From NCBI RefSeq assembly GCF_000331575.1, contig NZ_KB223527.1:593842-657841 (forward strand): a stretch of 64,000 bases of DNA. Direction: 5' to 3'. The notes under the pieces are model-generated. The model saw nothing but the letters and a program-made list of their open reading frames with translations. It ran no database searches and was not told where the DNA came from. This stretch comes from Calidifontibacillus oryziterrae. Lineage in GTDB: Bacteria > Bacillota > Bacilli > Bacillales > Bacillaceae_J. The translations under genes were made by a program, and so were the position numbers. This document shows positions 37,349-46,668 of the stretch, piece after piece (position 1 is the first letter of the stretch; each line of letters starts with the position of its first letter).

Positions 37349-37969
37349 TTAACTATTTTGACTCTCAAAAACTAACTTTAACCCCAAACCAATGTAAATT
37401 GATCCGACAATTTTGTTTTGCCAGCGTGAAATCAGGCCATTCTTCGGTAGCCAATTGCCGATTGAACTTGTTAGTAATGCTAATAAAGTTGTATACATAA
37501 TACTCATGAACACAAAAACAAATCCTAGCATTAATAGCTGTAATACGACTGAAGACCCATCATTTCGTACAAATTGTGGTAAAAATGCAAGAAAGAAAAG
37601 CGCTGTTTTCGGGTTTAATAATTCGATTAATACAGCTTGGCGAAATGATACTGCAGGATTGGTTCTTTGTATTTCTACTGGCTGGTCCGCTTGTTTTTTA
37701 GATTTTTCAATAAATGCATGAATACCTAAATAAAGTAAATAGGCTGCCCCTAAGTATTTAATGATCTCAAAAGCAAATGCTGATGTCATCAAAATTGCCG
37801 AAAGTCCGAGAACTGCAGCAATTGTATGAATTAAATCTCCAACTGCTATCCCTACACCTGTTACTATTCCTGCTTTTTTCCCTCCTTTTACCGTTTGCGA
37901 TATTGTTAACAATACCGCAGGCCCTGGAATAAGAAATAAGACTAGTACAACTAATATAAATGCTAGCAT
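37349..37969 (-). CDS. LysE/RhtB-family exporter
   Basis: A six-helix inner-membrane exporter of amino acids or related small molecules. The family opening is clear: VVLVLFLIPGPAVLLTISQTVKGGKKAG (split), then LLYLGIHAFIE, LIELLNPKTALFFLAFLPQF and a final helix ending GLGLKLVFE. The start at 37969 (MLAFILVVLVLF) follows GGGGGGCAAAAA. The substrate cannot be named from sequence. It is a single gene between the thiolase and PolY2. Confidence 0.9.
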   Translation of the reverse strand: MLAFILVVLVLFLIPGPAVLLTISQTVKGGKKAGIVTGVGIAVGDLIHTIAAVLGLSAILMTSAFAFEIIKYLGAAYLLYLGIHAFIEKSKKQADQPVEIQRTNPAVSFRQAVLIELLNPKTALFFLAFLPQFVRNDGSSVVLQLLMLGFVFVFMSIMYTTLLALLTSSIGNWLPKNGLISRWQNKIVGSIYIGLGLKLVFESQNS

Positions 37970-38100
37970 TTTTTGCCCCCCCATTTGATGCCTCTATCTT
38001 CATCTATTAAAATTCCTGAATTTTACAAAAATGTTAACACAATTCTAAATTAACATAACTTCGGTCATTCCGTAAGGTGTATGTTAAAAAACAATATTTT

Positions 38101-39360
38101 TCAAGCCTTGTGCCCACCGACTAGCTTGCTGCGGTGCAGAGTTGTACCCGCTTTTGTATACGACACTGCACGTAAAATTGCATTGGAACCATGCTTCTTA
38201 CGAATTGCATCCATGACATAGCCTAATTCACGCTCTTTTATTTTGTTTTCTTGAAATAGGCTAAGCTGAACCATTTCATCGTCACATACATTAGATAATG
38301 TAATCGAAATTTGTCGAACGGTTCGATTCGTATAGTTTTCTTCAAACAGTTCCAAACAGGTACGATAAATTTCCATCGTTACGTTTGTTGGCTCCGCTAT
38401 CGTTCGTGAGCGATGAAAGCCCCCACCGCCTTCATCCTTACTATAGCCGATCCCTAGACTGACCGTTCGACCACATTTTTTTTCAGTTCGAGCTCGTCTT
38501 GCCACCTCTTCACACATTTCCAAAATGACTTGCTTTATCTCCTTCGGATCGTCATAATCACGAAGTAAAATTTGTCCCTTTGCATAGCTAATTTGGCCTT
38601 GAATGATCGGTGCACCTAGCTTTGAGTAATCAATCCCATGGGCATGATAATAGAGCTGATTGCCGATAACACCAAACTTTTTTTCAAGCTGTGCTAACGG
38701 ATAGTTTGCAAGCTGCCCAACTGTCATAATCCCCATTCGATTTAATGCTCGTTCAATTCTCGAGCCGATTCCCCACATTTCGCGAAGAGGGGTCACATTC
38801 CAAAGCTTTGCTCGCACATCCTCATATGTCCACTCGGCAATTCCTGAACCTTTCGCTTCAAGATCTAAACAAAGCTTTGCAAGAAGCATATTAGGACCAA
38901 TTCCGATGGCACAAGGTAACCGAAATTTACTAGCAATGGCATCTCGAATTTTTTCAGCGGTTTCCCAAGCAGTTCCCCATAATCGCTCAGTCCCATCTAT
39001 CTGCAAGAAGCTTTCATCTATGCTATACGTATGAATACATTCCTTTGGAACAAATTGATAAAAAAGCTTTGATATTTCCGTTGAAGTTTTCAAATAGGTT
39101 GCCATCGTCGCATTCACAATTTTAATTCTAGGATCATTTGGGATTTCAAATAGGCGATTTCCTGTTTTAATTCCAAATTCAGACTTCATTTTTGGAGACG
39201 AAGCCAATACAATACTTCCTTCCCGCTCTTTATCGCCAACTACTGCTAAATAGCAAGTAAGCGGGTCTAAACCAAGCTTAACTGCGGCACAGCTCGCAAA
39301 GAAGCTTTTCATATCAACACATAAAATTTTTTGATTCGGAACAGTTGAATAAGAAATCAT
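38101..39360 (-). CDS. Y-family DNA polymerase PolY2 (YqjW/UvrX type)
   Basis: A translesion polymerase. DinB-like catalytic sites are CVDMKSFFASC (metal Asp, about 15) and YSIDESFLQID (catalytic Asp-Glu), with SAVGDKEREGSIVLASS-like fingers and a GIGSRIERALNRMGI helix-hairpin-helix. The little-finger region and LSLFQENK (beta-clamp-binding-like QLSLF) are near the end. Methionine start at 39360 (MISYSTVPNQ) after GGAGGGTGCACAA. Closer to B. subtilis YqjW (PolY2, SOS-induced) than to the second Y-polymerase at 55 kb. Two LexA-type boxes lie upstream. Confidence 0.92.
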   Translation of the reverse strand: MISYSTVPNQKILCVDMKSFFASCAAVKLGLDPLTCYLAVVGDKEREGSIVLASSPKMKSEFGIKTGNRLFEIPNDPRIKIVNATMATYLKTSTEISKLFYQFVPKECIHTYSIDESFLQIDGTERLWGTAWETAEKIRDAIASKFRLPCAIGIGPNMLLAKLCLDLEAKGSGIAEWTYEDVRAKLWNVTPLREMWGIGSRIERALNRMGIMTVGQLANYPLAQLEKKFGVIGNQLYYHAHGIDYSKLGAPIIQGQISYAKGQILLRDYDDPKEIKQVILEMCEEVARRARTEKKCGRTVSLGIGYSKDEGGGGFHRSRTIAEPTNVTMEIYRTCLELFEENYTNRTVRQISITLSNVCDDEMVQLSLFQENKIKERELGYVMDAIRKKHGSNAILRAVSYTKAGTTLHRSKLVGGHKA

Positions 39361-39382
39361 TTGTGCACCCTCCATAACAACA

Positions 39383-39422
39383 GGAACTAATGTTCCTATA
39401 TAATTATAGGGAATGCCTGTTC
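39383..39422 (-). promoter_or_regulatory. Double LexA (DinR) operator and promoter of PolY2
   Basis: GAAC-N4-GTTC perfect core at 39384-39395 (GGAACATTAGTTCC on the minus strand) and a second, one-mismatch core at 39411-39422 (CGAACAGGCATTCC). A TATAAT on the minus strand lies between them. Matches the Bacillus SOS consensus CGAACNNNNGTTCG. Confidence 0.85.
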
Positions 39423-39436
39423 GTTTTTCAAGGGTA

Positions 39437-40177
39437 TTACATCATAATTCCACCATCGACATGGAGCACCGTGCCATTTACATAATTTGCTTCATCAGAG
39501 GCTAAGAATAAGTATGCATTGGCAATATCCTCTGGTTTTCCTAGACGTCTTAACGGAATTTGCTCCACTAATTTTTGAAGTACTTTTTCAGGGACTTGTG
39601 CTGTCATATTTGTTTCAATAAATCCTGGTGCAACTGCATTCACGTTTATTCCTTTATAGCCCAGCTCCTTTGCCCATGATTTCGTCATTCCAACTACCCC
39701 GGCCTTTGTTGCAGCATAATTCGTTTGGCCAACATTGCCATACACGCCAGAAACTGAAGATGTATTAATAATTTTCCCTTTCCCTGCCTCAAGCATATGT
39801 GGTATGACAGCTTGAGTACAATAAAACACACCTGTTAAATTGACATCGATCACCTTTTGCCATGCATCCGCTGAAAGTTTAGCAAGCAAACCGTCACTCG
39901 TAATTCCAGCATTATTTATTAAAATATCAATTTTACCAAATTTCTCTATAGTCGTTTCTACCATCCTTATTACACTTTGCTGGTCAGCGACATTGACCTT
40001 AACAAATATTGCTGAACCACCTTGTTCATTGACCGCCATTAACACATGCTGACCATTTTCTTCATTAAAATCAGCAATAACAACCTTTGCTCCTTCTTTT
40101 GCAAAGCGGAGAACTGTCTGCTTGCCAAGTCCATTCGCACCACCGGTCACAATGGCCACTTTTCCTTGTAGTCTCAT
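39437..40177 (-). CDS. FabG/PhbB-like short-chain reductase
   Basis: An NAD(P)H-dependent 3-oxoacyl reductase of the SDR family. The cofactor loop is VTGGANGLGKQ, the structural motif NNAG, and the catalytic tetrad residues appear in NTSSVSG and YAATKAG (Tyr-x3-Lys). Start at 40177 (MRLQGKVAIVTG) after GGGGGGAGAAATATTA; the open frame continues upstream to 40252 without support. Length 246. It could be a second FabG or acetoacetyl-CoA reductase; adjacency does not decide. Confidence 0.88.
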   Translation of the reverse strand: MRLQGKVAIVTGGANGLGKQTVLRFAKEGAKVVIADFNEENGQHVLMAVNEQGGSAIFVKVNVADQQSVIRMVETTIEKFGKIDILINNAGITSDGLLAKLSADAWQKVIDVNLTGVFYCTQAVIPHMLEAGKGKIINTSSVSGVYGNVGQTNYAATKAGVVGMTKSWAKELGYKGINVNAVAPGFIETNMTAQVPEKVLQKLVEQIPLRRLGKPEDIANAYLFLASDEANYVNGTVLHVDGGIMM

Positions 40178-40396
40178 TAATATTTCTCCCCCCAGATGTT
40201 TAATGACAAAATTTTCAAACACATTACGTAACTTTATATTAACATAGGACAAAAAAAGTTATCGATTCTTTTCCGTGTTAAGTTTTGATTTTTGTAAAAA
40301 CACCATTCTACTAAAAATGGTAAAATATAAAATATAGGCCCATAGCAACAATAAAAAAATATAGCAGTGACAAATAAAAAAGGGAGAGATTTAACA

Positions 40397-40831
40397 ATGA
40401 TGTTCTCAAAAATACTAGTAGCCTATGACGGCTCAGAACTATCAAAAAAAGCACTAAAAATGGCAATAGCTTTTGCCAAGGAGGATCCGAATTTATTTAT
40501 TGAAGTCGTGCATGTTTATCAATTCCCAACAGTAGCAGTTGGTGAAGGAATGTTTACCCCACCTCCATCAGTAGCAATGGAATACTATAATCACGCTGAA
40601 GAAATCGTCGCCGAGGCGAAACAAGAACTAGAGAAAACAACAACAAACTGTAATGTTGTGTTAAAAGAAGGCAGTTTTGCTAAAAACATATTAGACCATG
40701 CTAAGGAAACAGGCTGTGAATTAATTTTAATCGGCAGCCGTGGATTAGGTGGTATAAAAGAATATTTCTTAGGTAGCGTTAGCCATCAAGTTGTGCAGCA
40801 TTCTAAAATCCCTGTACTAATCGTAAAATAA
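40397..40831 (+). CDS. Universal stress protein, UspA family
   Basis: A 144-residue USP domain: KILVAYDGSELSKKALKMA at the N-terminus and the ATP-binding GSRGLGGIKEYFLGSVSHQV near the C-terminus (G-2x-G-9x-G-S). Such proteins bind ATP or AMP and support stress survival; the specific trigger is unknown. ATG at 40397 follows AGGGAGAGATTTAACA; an upstream in-frame GTG at 40367 is not supported. Monocistronic, with its own terminator. Confidence 0.93.
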   Translation: MMFSKILVAYDGSELSKKALKMAIAFAKEDPNLFIEVVHVYQFPTVAVGEGMFTPPPSVAMEYYNHAEEIVAEAKQELEKTTTNCNVVLKEGSFAKNILDHAKETGCELILIGSRGLGGIKEYFLGSVSHQVVQHSKIPVLIVK

Positions 40832-40832
40832 C

Positions 40833-40858
40833 GAAAAGACCCCTTTCGGGGGTCTTTC
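40833..40858 (+). terminator. Terminator of the universal stress gene
   Basis: AAAAGACCCC-TTTC-GGGGGTCTTTC, a compact hairpin right after the stop. Confidence 0.9.
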
Positions 40859-40923
40859 GTTTCGCTAGAAAAAAATCACCACGCACATTTAATTGGCTTA
40901 GTTTAATAGTGATCTATCTTAAT

Positions 40924-41268
40924 TTAATTAATTGTTTCTGTTAATACACTCATATCCTCATATTTAAAGAAATAATCGAACGCTTCCTTTTCATCTTTCA
41001 AAAATGTAACAATTGTTTGGAAACGTAGTATATCAAATAATTTTTGCATCGTTTTTTCAACTCTAATAATCACTATCTCTCTATCCTTCTTTTTTGCCTC
41101 TACAATCGCATAAGCAATAATTCCAAATGCTCGACTGTTAGCGTATTTCGTTCCTTTCAAATCTAATATTAATTGTCTGGAGGGGCTTGCAAGTAACTCA
41201 TTGATTTTGTCTTTAAATTCATTAAGATTATTTAATGAAACATCTTGACTCCATTGAATCTTTCGCAT
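40924..41268 (-). CDS. STAS-domain protein next to a chemoreceptor
   Basis: A 114-residue STAS/anti-sigma-antagonist-like domain: a central beta strand LILDLKGTKYANSRAFGII replaces the D-S-S-G of SpoIIAA with A-N-S-R, keeping one serine that could be phosphorylated. The remainder (EIVIIRVEKTMQKLFDILRF) fits the STAS helix-strand pattern. It starts 52 bases after the chemoreceptor stop, ATG with GGGAGGTAGTTTAGGT. No partner kinase or sigma factor is adjacent. Role inferred only as a signalling switch linked to the receptor. Confidence 0.75.
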   Translation of the reverse strand: MRKIQWSQDVSLNNLNEFKDKINELLASPSRQLILDLKGTKYANSRAFGIIAYAIVEAKKKDREIVIIRVEKTMQKLFDILRFQTIVTFLKDEKEAFDYFFKYEDMSVLTETIN

Positions 41269-41319
41269 ACCTAAACTACCTCCCTATTTGATTTAGATTT
41301 TGAATAGATAGAGAAATTG

Positions 41320-42864
41320 TTAAATGTTAAACTTTGCTGCTAGTTGACTTAAATTTTCAGCCATTTTTGCTAAATCCTGTGCAGTAGCTGCTGTTTCCTG
41401 TACGCCTGCAGCTGTTTGCTCTGACACAGCTGCAATGCTTTCAACAGATTGTAGTACTTCCTGTGATTGAGCATTTTGCTGTTCACTTGCAGCTGCAATT
41501 TCAGCTACTTTATTAGCAGAGATTTTCACCAGGCTAATAATCTCTTCAAATGCTTTTCCAGCATTATTTGCTTTTTCATTTCCTATATTTACAGCTTCTA
41601 CGGAAGCATCTGTATTCGCTTGAATTGATTGAATTAATTCCGAAATTTCCTTTGTTGCTTTGCTGCTTCGTTCCGCTAATTTTCTAACTTCATCAGCAAC
41701 AACAGCAAAGCCTTTACCAGCCTCACCGGCCCGAGCTGCCTCAATCGCTGCATTTAATGCCAATAGATTTGTTTGCTCCGCAATATCATCGATTACCTCA
41801 ACGATTTCACCAATTTGCACCGATTTACTAGACAGTTCTAATATTTTTTCGCTAATTTGTTGCATTCCTTGTAATGTATCTTGAATAACTTCATTCCCTT
41901 TTCCTGCTGCTTCGACCATATTTTCAGATGCATTTGATGTATCATCAGCGTTTTTCGAAACAGCATGAATAGCTTGAGCCATTTCCTTTACCATTTCAGA
42001 AGCGAGTCCAGCATTGTTCGCTTGTAATTGGCTGCCCGATGCAATTTGCTCCGTACTTGCAGAAATTTCTTCTGAGCTTGCTGCTAAATTATTCGCATTT
42101 TCAAGCACATCGCCGATTAGTGCCCGCAATGAAGAAATCATATCGTTAATCGCACCTGCTAATTGGCCAACCTCATCCTTTGATTTAACACTAACCTTTT
42201 CCCCTGTTAAATCTCCGGCTGCAACCTTTTTCAACCGACGAACAATTTCAAGAATTGGAGCGGTAATCCGGTGTGCTAAAACAAAGGCAACAACTATTCC
42301 TAATGCAACTGCAATTACACTAATGATGATTGTCATATAGATAATTTGATTCCCAGTTTCGACAATTTCTTGCTTTAGTTGTCCCATTGTCGCTACATTC
42401 TCAGCGACAGCATTTTCAAAATCAGCAGTTAATTCATTCGATAGCTCTCGAACTCGGTCCGCTTCTTCTATAGCTGCTTCTGGATCTAGCCGATATAGTT
42501 CAATTAACCCATAAATATCTAGATCCCACTGCGCACTTTTTTCAAGGATTTCTGTTACTTCAGCTGATGAATTTAATTTTTGTAAGCTTTCCTGCGTACT
42601 TAAATTTTCATTTGTTAAGTTTTCAAATTCAGATGCATGCGTCTCATTACCGGTTAATAAAAAAGCACGTAAAATTGCTGTACGATTCGCTAAACTATAA
42701 TTTAAATCTCGCCAATAAGTGAGCTCCTGTAGTTCATTCCCAAGAACGTGTTCAACCTCAGCTTTAAACTTATTAATTTGCAAATAACTATAGATCGATA
42801 AAATTAATAATAATGATAGAATAATAGCAAAACTGCCTAATATTTTACTACGTAAGCTTTTCAT
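41320..42864 (-). CDS. Methyl-accepting chemotaxis protein with 4-helix-bundle sensor
   Basis: A transmembrane chemoreceptor. A first membrane helix (about residues 8-28), an external helical sensor of about 145 residues rich in Leu/Glu (4HB-like), a second helix (about 174-198), a HAMP domain and a full cytoplasmic signalling domain with the hairpin [20 protein letters not shown] (about residues 365-384). Length 514. AAAGGAGAAGTGTTTCT precedes the ATG. It sits 31 bases after a 52-aa zinc-ribbon gene and before the STAS gene. Ligand unknown. Confidence 0.94.
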   Translation of the reverse strand: MKSLRSKILGSFAIILSLLLILSIYSYLQINKFKAEVEHVLGNELQELTYWRDLNYSLANRTAILRAFLLTGNETHASEFENLTNENLSTQESLQKLNSSAEVTEILEKSAQWDLDIYGLIELYRLDPEAAIEEADRVRELSNELTADFENAVAENVATMGQLKQEIVETGNQIIYMTIIISVIAVALGIVVAFVLAHRITAPILEIVRRLKKVAAGDLTGEKVSVKSKDEVGQLAGAINDMISSLRALIGDVLENANNLAASSEEISASTEQIASGSQLQANNAGLASEMVKEMAQAIHAVSKNADDTSNASENMVEAAGKGNEVIQDTLQGMQQISEKILELSSKSVQIGEIVEVIDDIAEQTNLLALNAAIEAARAGEAGKGFAVVADEVRKLAERSSKATKEISELIQSIQANTDASVEAVNIGNEKANNAGKAFEEIISLVKISANKVAEIAAASEQQNAQSQEVLQSVESIAAVSEQTAAGVQETAATAQDLAKMAENLSQLAAKFNI

Positions 42865-42895
42865 AGAAACACTTCTCCTTTGGAATCGGATAATA

Positions 42896-43054
42896 TCAAC
42901 TAATAACTTTTACATTATTATTGATAAAATGTACTTTCTTTACACTACTGTGTAGGTTAATTTGAATTGGAACAATTTTTTCCGTACTGTTACAAATAGG
43001 ACAACATCCATGCTCTTTCATAATAGTCAAACAGTCTTTACACGTATATTTCAT
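42896..43054 (-). CDS. Zinc-ribbon miniprotein, 52 aa
   Basis: A short gene found by eye. It begins [20 protein letters not shown] and contains CxxC at Cys5/Cys8 and CCPIC at 17-21, a compact zinc ribbon; the remaining residues are basic. AAGGATGAGAAGGT lies just before the ATG. It is on the same strand between a histidine kinase and a chemoreceptor. Similar four-cysteine minidomains occur at the ends of regulatory proteins, but I do not know this family. It could also be a small regulatory subunit. Confidence 0.75.
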   Translation of the reverse strand: MKYTCKDCLTIMKEHGCCPICNSTEKIVPIQINLHSSVKKVHFINNNVKVIS

Positions 43055-43132
43055 ACCTTCTCATCCTTTCACTTTTTTAAGGTATTTCAATATGGGCTTT
43101 TCCCCTAGAATCCTTATCGAAGCTATCTACGA

Positions 43133-43303
43133 TTAATCCTCCTCGTTATCGCCGTCACAGCGGAAGATTTTAAGAAGTTCTTGACACATCGTCACACGTC
43201 CAAACCAATATAGACTGTTATTGCTTTCATGCAAACCTTTAAGAGCTTCCGTTTGTTTTTCCTTTATTTTTTCACTCAAATGTTCTAAAGAAATCCTGTT
43301 CAA
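43133..43303 (-). CDS. Uncharacterised 56-residue protein
   Basis: Also found by eye. TTG start at 43303, directly after GAGGTGGTGTT; begins MNRISLEHLSEKIKEKQTEA, has a central LHESNNSLYWFGRVTMCQEL and an acidic end CDGDNEED. It looks like a helical hairpin with a charged tail. Upstream lies a perfect 14-bp palindrome. No family recognised. The ribosome site and placement in a same-strand set argue that it is real. Confidence 0.65.
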   Translation of the reverse strand: MNRISLEHLSEKIKEKQTEALKGLHESNNSLYWFGRVTMCQELLKIFRCDGDNEED

Positions 43304-43475
43304 AACACCACCTCATTAAAATTTTTTAGAGAAGTGTCCGTGATTACCTAGGTAATTATTTGCAATTCTTCCTCTATTTCCAATTATGGAACTATTTAAC
43401 ATAATTAGTTATCGGGGTATTCCCTTAATATTCTTGATAAATTCCCCTAATTCGAGGTTTTTTTACAAAATAAGC
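43304..43475. other. Intergenic region between the small genes and the histidine kinase
   Basis: AT-rich with dyads: a perfect palindrome at 43343-43356 and GGGGTATTCCC at 43414-43424. It probably holds a promoter for the small genes and chemoreceptor. Confidence 0.45.
43343..43356. promoter_or_regulatory. Perfect 14-bp palindrome, candidate operator
   Basis: ATTACCTAGGTAAT, self-complementary throughout, 40 bp upstream of the 56-aa start. The neighbouring LuxR-type response regulator is a natural candidate to bind it; that is inference. Confidence 0.5.
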
Positions 43476-44996
43476 CTACAATTCTTTTTTAAAATACGAT
43501 TCCATTTTCGGTATTTGAACTTGAATGATCGTCCCTTTTCCCTTTTCAGTTGAAATTGAAAATGAACCATTAACAGAATAAGCACGTTCTCTCATCCCGA
43601 TTAAACCAAGATTTTTCTCCTCATAGTATTCTGGCCTATATAAAAACCCTCGCCCATTATCTTTGATCATTACTGTAAGAGATGTTTCAGATTCTATTAA
43701 ACTCACGTTGATTTGATCAGCGTGAGCATATTTCATCGCATTCGTTATCGATTCCTGACAAATTCGAAAAATAACATTTTCAACTTTTGGGTTAACCAAA
43801 TGGTCAGAAAAACCTTCGTAAGTAATTGTAATCTTTTTGTTATAAAGTCTATTAATCCGCTCTATAAGAGATTTTAGTGCTGATATTAAACCAACCTCTT
43901 CTACTAAAGAAGGTCTAAGTTTAAACGCTAATTCTTTCACTTCAATCTTTAAATTTCCTAACATTAATTCTAAATTTTCAATTTGCTCATTTATTGTTGT
44001 ATCCGAACCATTTTTTTTCAAAAGCTTTAGTTCTAGCGCCATCGCGAATACAGTTTGGCCAATGCTATCATGTAAATCTTGAGATACTCGTTTTCTTTCA
44101 TTTTCTTTAATTTTGTTAATTTTTCTTTTGATCGAGCTTTTCGTTTGCACTAATTTTTTTTTCACTAATTCCAATTCTTGTTTTACTAACTCACATTCAA
44201 GATAAATCCGGCTAAATTTAGAGTAAAAAATCCCTTTCAATAAAAAGAAATAACCTAGCATATCAAAGAAATGAGCTGCTAGCAATTGCATTTCAAAGTT
44301 ATTATTAGCTTTGAATAATACTGTTTCTCCTAAAAGCAACAATAATAGGCCAATAATAATAAATATATAATCAAGGTTTTTAGTTAGATAATAACAGTTT
44401 GATAGGATAAGAATACTTAAGAAAAGAAAGATGACTATAATAGAGACAAGTTTAATCCCAAAACTTGTTAATCCATTTTTAGAAATCAATAAAGGTAGGA
44501 ATTCTGAAAAAGAAAAAAGTAACGCCACTGAGGTAAACGTAAAAGTTATGAATGAGAGTAGAATGTTATTTTTATTCATTGATAATTGATTTAAAAAGTT
44601 TTTAAATAAGAAAGCGAAACATATCCCTATGCTTTCGTATAATCTTGATAATGTTAAAAACCACTGATTAGAACGTACATAATTTTGATTTACTCCAGAA
44701 AACAAGTTGTTATAAGTAACCATATGGAAAAATTCATACGTTCCTACAGTAAAGAAAACTAAGCCAATAATAAATTCGAATCCACCATTATCATATTTAT
44801 ACGAAAAAGTTCCTTGCATAAAAATAAGGGAAGCTACAATAATTGTAAAAATTCCAAATAACGGGTGTAATAATACATAATAATCTGGATTATAAGGTTG
44901 ATTAAATGTTTTATAGAAAATGTGAATGACTCCAATTACAACAATAAGTTTAATACCATGTTTAGCATATTTATTATTGAAGCGGTAAAAATACAT
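43476..44996 (-). CDS. MASE3-like membrane histidine kinase (NarL family)
   Basis: A sensor kinase. The first 260 residues hold about seven or eight membrane helices with the MASE3-like GTYEFFHMVTYNNLF stretch and few loops, so the signal is probably sensed in or near the membrane. A coiled linker leads to HisKA_3 with the phosphorylated His in SQDLHDSIGQTVFAMAL, then a GHKL ATPase (ICQESITNAMKYAHA, DNGRGF, GLIGMRERAYSV). ATG after GGTGAGGAGAT, 28 bases after the response regulator gene. 506 residues. Signal unknown. Confidence 0.92.
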   Translation of the reverse strand: MYFYRFNNKYAKHGIKLIVVIGVIHIFYKTFNQPYNPDYYVLLHPLFGIFTIIVASLIFMQGTFSYKYDNGGFEFIIGLVFFTVGTYEFFHMVTYNNLFSGVNQNYVRSNQWFLTLSRLYESIGICFAFLFKNFLNQLSMNKNNILLSFITFTFTSVALLFSFSEFLPLLISKNGLTSFGIKLVSIIVIFLFLSILILSNCYYLTKNLDYIFIIIGLLLLLLGETVLFKANNNFEMQLLAAHFFDMLGYFFLLKGIFYSKFSRIYLECELVKQELELVKKKLVQTKSSIKRKINKIKENERKRVSQDLHDSIGQTVFAMALELKLLKKNGSDTTINEQIENLELMLGNLKIEVKELAFKLRPSLVEEVGLISALKSLIERINRLYNKKITITYEGFSDHLVNPKVENVIFRICQESITNAMKYAHADQINVSLIESETSLTVMIKDNGRGFLYRPEYYEEKNLGLIGMRERAYSVNGSFSISTEKGKGTIIQVQIPKMESYFKKEL

Positions 44997-45024
44997 ATCT
45001 CCTCACCACCAATATAAATTTGCT

Positions 45025-45669
45025 TTAATAATTCAACAATCCTTTCTTAAGAGCATATTTGACCAATTCAGGCCTACTTTTTACACCTATTTTCCCTTTG
45101 ATTCTCGCCTGGTAGGTTTCTAATGTTTTAACAGATAAAAACAGCATATTAGCTAATTCTTTATTTGTGTAGCCTTTTGCTATGTATCCTAGTATTTCTT
45201 GTTCCCGAGCTGATAATGGTTGTTGTTTGCTATTTACTTCTTGTTCATAATTCTTGTAAAAATCACTTAACTGTCTATTTCCTTTATGAAAAATATAATA
45301 CTCACCGCTATTGACAACTTCTATTGCTTTTATTAAGTCAAAATTATCTGCGCTTTTTAATATGTAACCATCAGCGCCATTCTCTAATGCACTTAATACC
45401 ATTTCCGGTTCGTCATGCATCGTTAAAATAAGCACTTTCACATTTGGTAGATGTTCCTTTATACGTTTTAGAGTCACCAATCCAGACTCACCAGGCATGC
45501 ACAAATCCATAATGACTACATCAGGCAAGAGTTGCATAGTTTTCTCGAATGTTTCAATCCCATCCTTTGATTCACCTACAATGTTCACATTCTTCTCGCA
45601 ACTTAGAAGTCTTACTATCCCTGTACGGACGATCGTATGGTCATCTGCAATTAATATGCTAATCTTCAT
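45025..45669 (-). CDS. LuxR-type response regulator
   Basis: The DNA-binding partner of the kinase downstream. Receiver: DDH at the start, phosphorylated Asp in VVIMDLCMPG (about residue 55), Lys in LKSA. C-terminal helix-turn-helix: LSAREQEILGYIAKGYTNKE followed by LSVKTLETYQARI. Typical NarL/FixJ length (214). ATG after GTGAGGTGAGTAA. First gene of the collinear set; target sites unknown. Confidence 0.93.
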   Translation of the reverse strand: MKISILIADDHTIVRTGIVRLLSCEKNVNIVGESKDGIETFEKTMQLLPDVVIMDLCMPGESGLVTLKRIKEHLPNVKVLILTMHDEPEMVLSALENGADGYILKSADNFDLIKAIEVVNSGEYYIFHKGNRQLSDFYKNYEQEVNSKQQPLSAREQEILGYIAKGYTNKELANMLFLSVKTLETYQARIKGKIGVKSRPELVKYALKKGLLNY

Positions 45670-45807
45670 TTACTCACCTCACAAATTTTCAAAATGATAA
45701 AGTAGTAACAACTAATTTCAAATATTTACCACCTCCTACTTTTATGTTAACTGACAAAAACTTCAAAAACAATTTAAATTCCGTTTAATTTTTCCAATAA
45801 AACTAAC

Positions 45808-45834
45808 AAAAACCGACATATCGATGTCGGTTTA
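45808..45834 (-). terminator. Terminator of yqjQ
   Basis: AACCGACAT and ATGTCGGTT arms with a four-base loop; T tract on the minus strand. Confidence 0.87.
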
Positions 45835-45850
45835 TAGCGAAAAATGTATA

Positions 45851-46642
45851 TTATTTTTTGTTAAGGAATTTTACAGCAAGCTTCTCAAAAAGACCAGGAA
45901 ATAAGGTCTGCACAACACTTCCAGCATTCATCCAAACAGGTAAATTTAATTCCCGCCTCGGCAAAATCATCAGCTGAATAATTTGGTCTGCTACATAATC
46001 TGATTTAAGCATAAACCGTTTTACATTTTTCACATAATTCCCCGATTTATCTGCAATGGTAAAAAAGTTTGTTTCAATCGGGCCGGGGTTTACAGCAGAT
46101 ACAATAATATTTGTATTAATAAGTTCCATTCGGAGGCTGTTTGTAAAACCAAGAACCGCATGCTTTGTAGCTGAATACCCGCTTGATTTTGCCGTTGCAA
46201 ATTTCCCTGCTTGCGAGGCAATGTTAATAATATGACCTTTATTATGGCCGATCATCGAGGGGAGGACTTCTTTCGTACAGGCAATTAACCCAAGAACATT
46301 TACCGCAAACATTCGTTCAATATCCTCAAATTTTGATTCATAGAACGAATCAAAAATGCCAAAACCAGCGTTGTTAATTAAAATATCAATATGACCAATA
46401 TCATTTATAATGCCTTTAAAAACGACCTTCACTTGTTCAAAATCACTTACGTCAAGTTGATAATACAAACAATTTACTGCCGTCTTTTCATTAATAGATT
46501 CGCTAATTGCTCTTATTTTATCGATTGAACGGGCAAGTAATATTGGTCTCGCTCCCAATTCAGCTACCTTCATCGCAACTTTTTCCCCAATTCCAGATGA
46601 GGCTCCTGTAATTACTATGTTTTTACGATGTAGCTTTTGCAA
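45851..46642 (-). CDS. yqjQ: Short-chain dehydrogenase, YqjQ-like
   Basis: A classical SDR: cofactor loop TGASSGIGEKV, NNAGFG, catalytic Ser in NIASQAGKF and Tyr-x3-Lys in YSATKHAVL. The C-terminal hydrophobic stretch (VVQTLFPGLFEKLAVKF) suggests membrane association. It follows the MBL-fold gene by 26 bases, the B. subtilis yqjP-yqjQ order. Start is TTG after GAGGTGAGATGA. Substrate unknown. Confidence 0.87.
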   Translation of the reverse strand: MQKLHRKNIVITGASSGIGEKVAMKVAELGARPILLARSIDKIRAISESINEKTAVNCLYYQLDVSDFEQVKVVFKGIINDIGHIDILINNAGFGIFDSFYESKFEDIERMFAVNVLGLIACTKEVLPSMIGHNKGHIINIASQAGKFATAKSSGYSATKHAVLGFTNSLRMELINTNIIVSAVNPGPIETNFFTIADKSGNYVKNVKRFMLKSDYVADQIIQLMILPRRELNLPVWMNAGSVVQTLFPGLFEKLAVKFLNKK

Positions 46643-46668
46643 TCATCTCACCTCGACAGTTGTGAATA

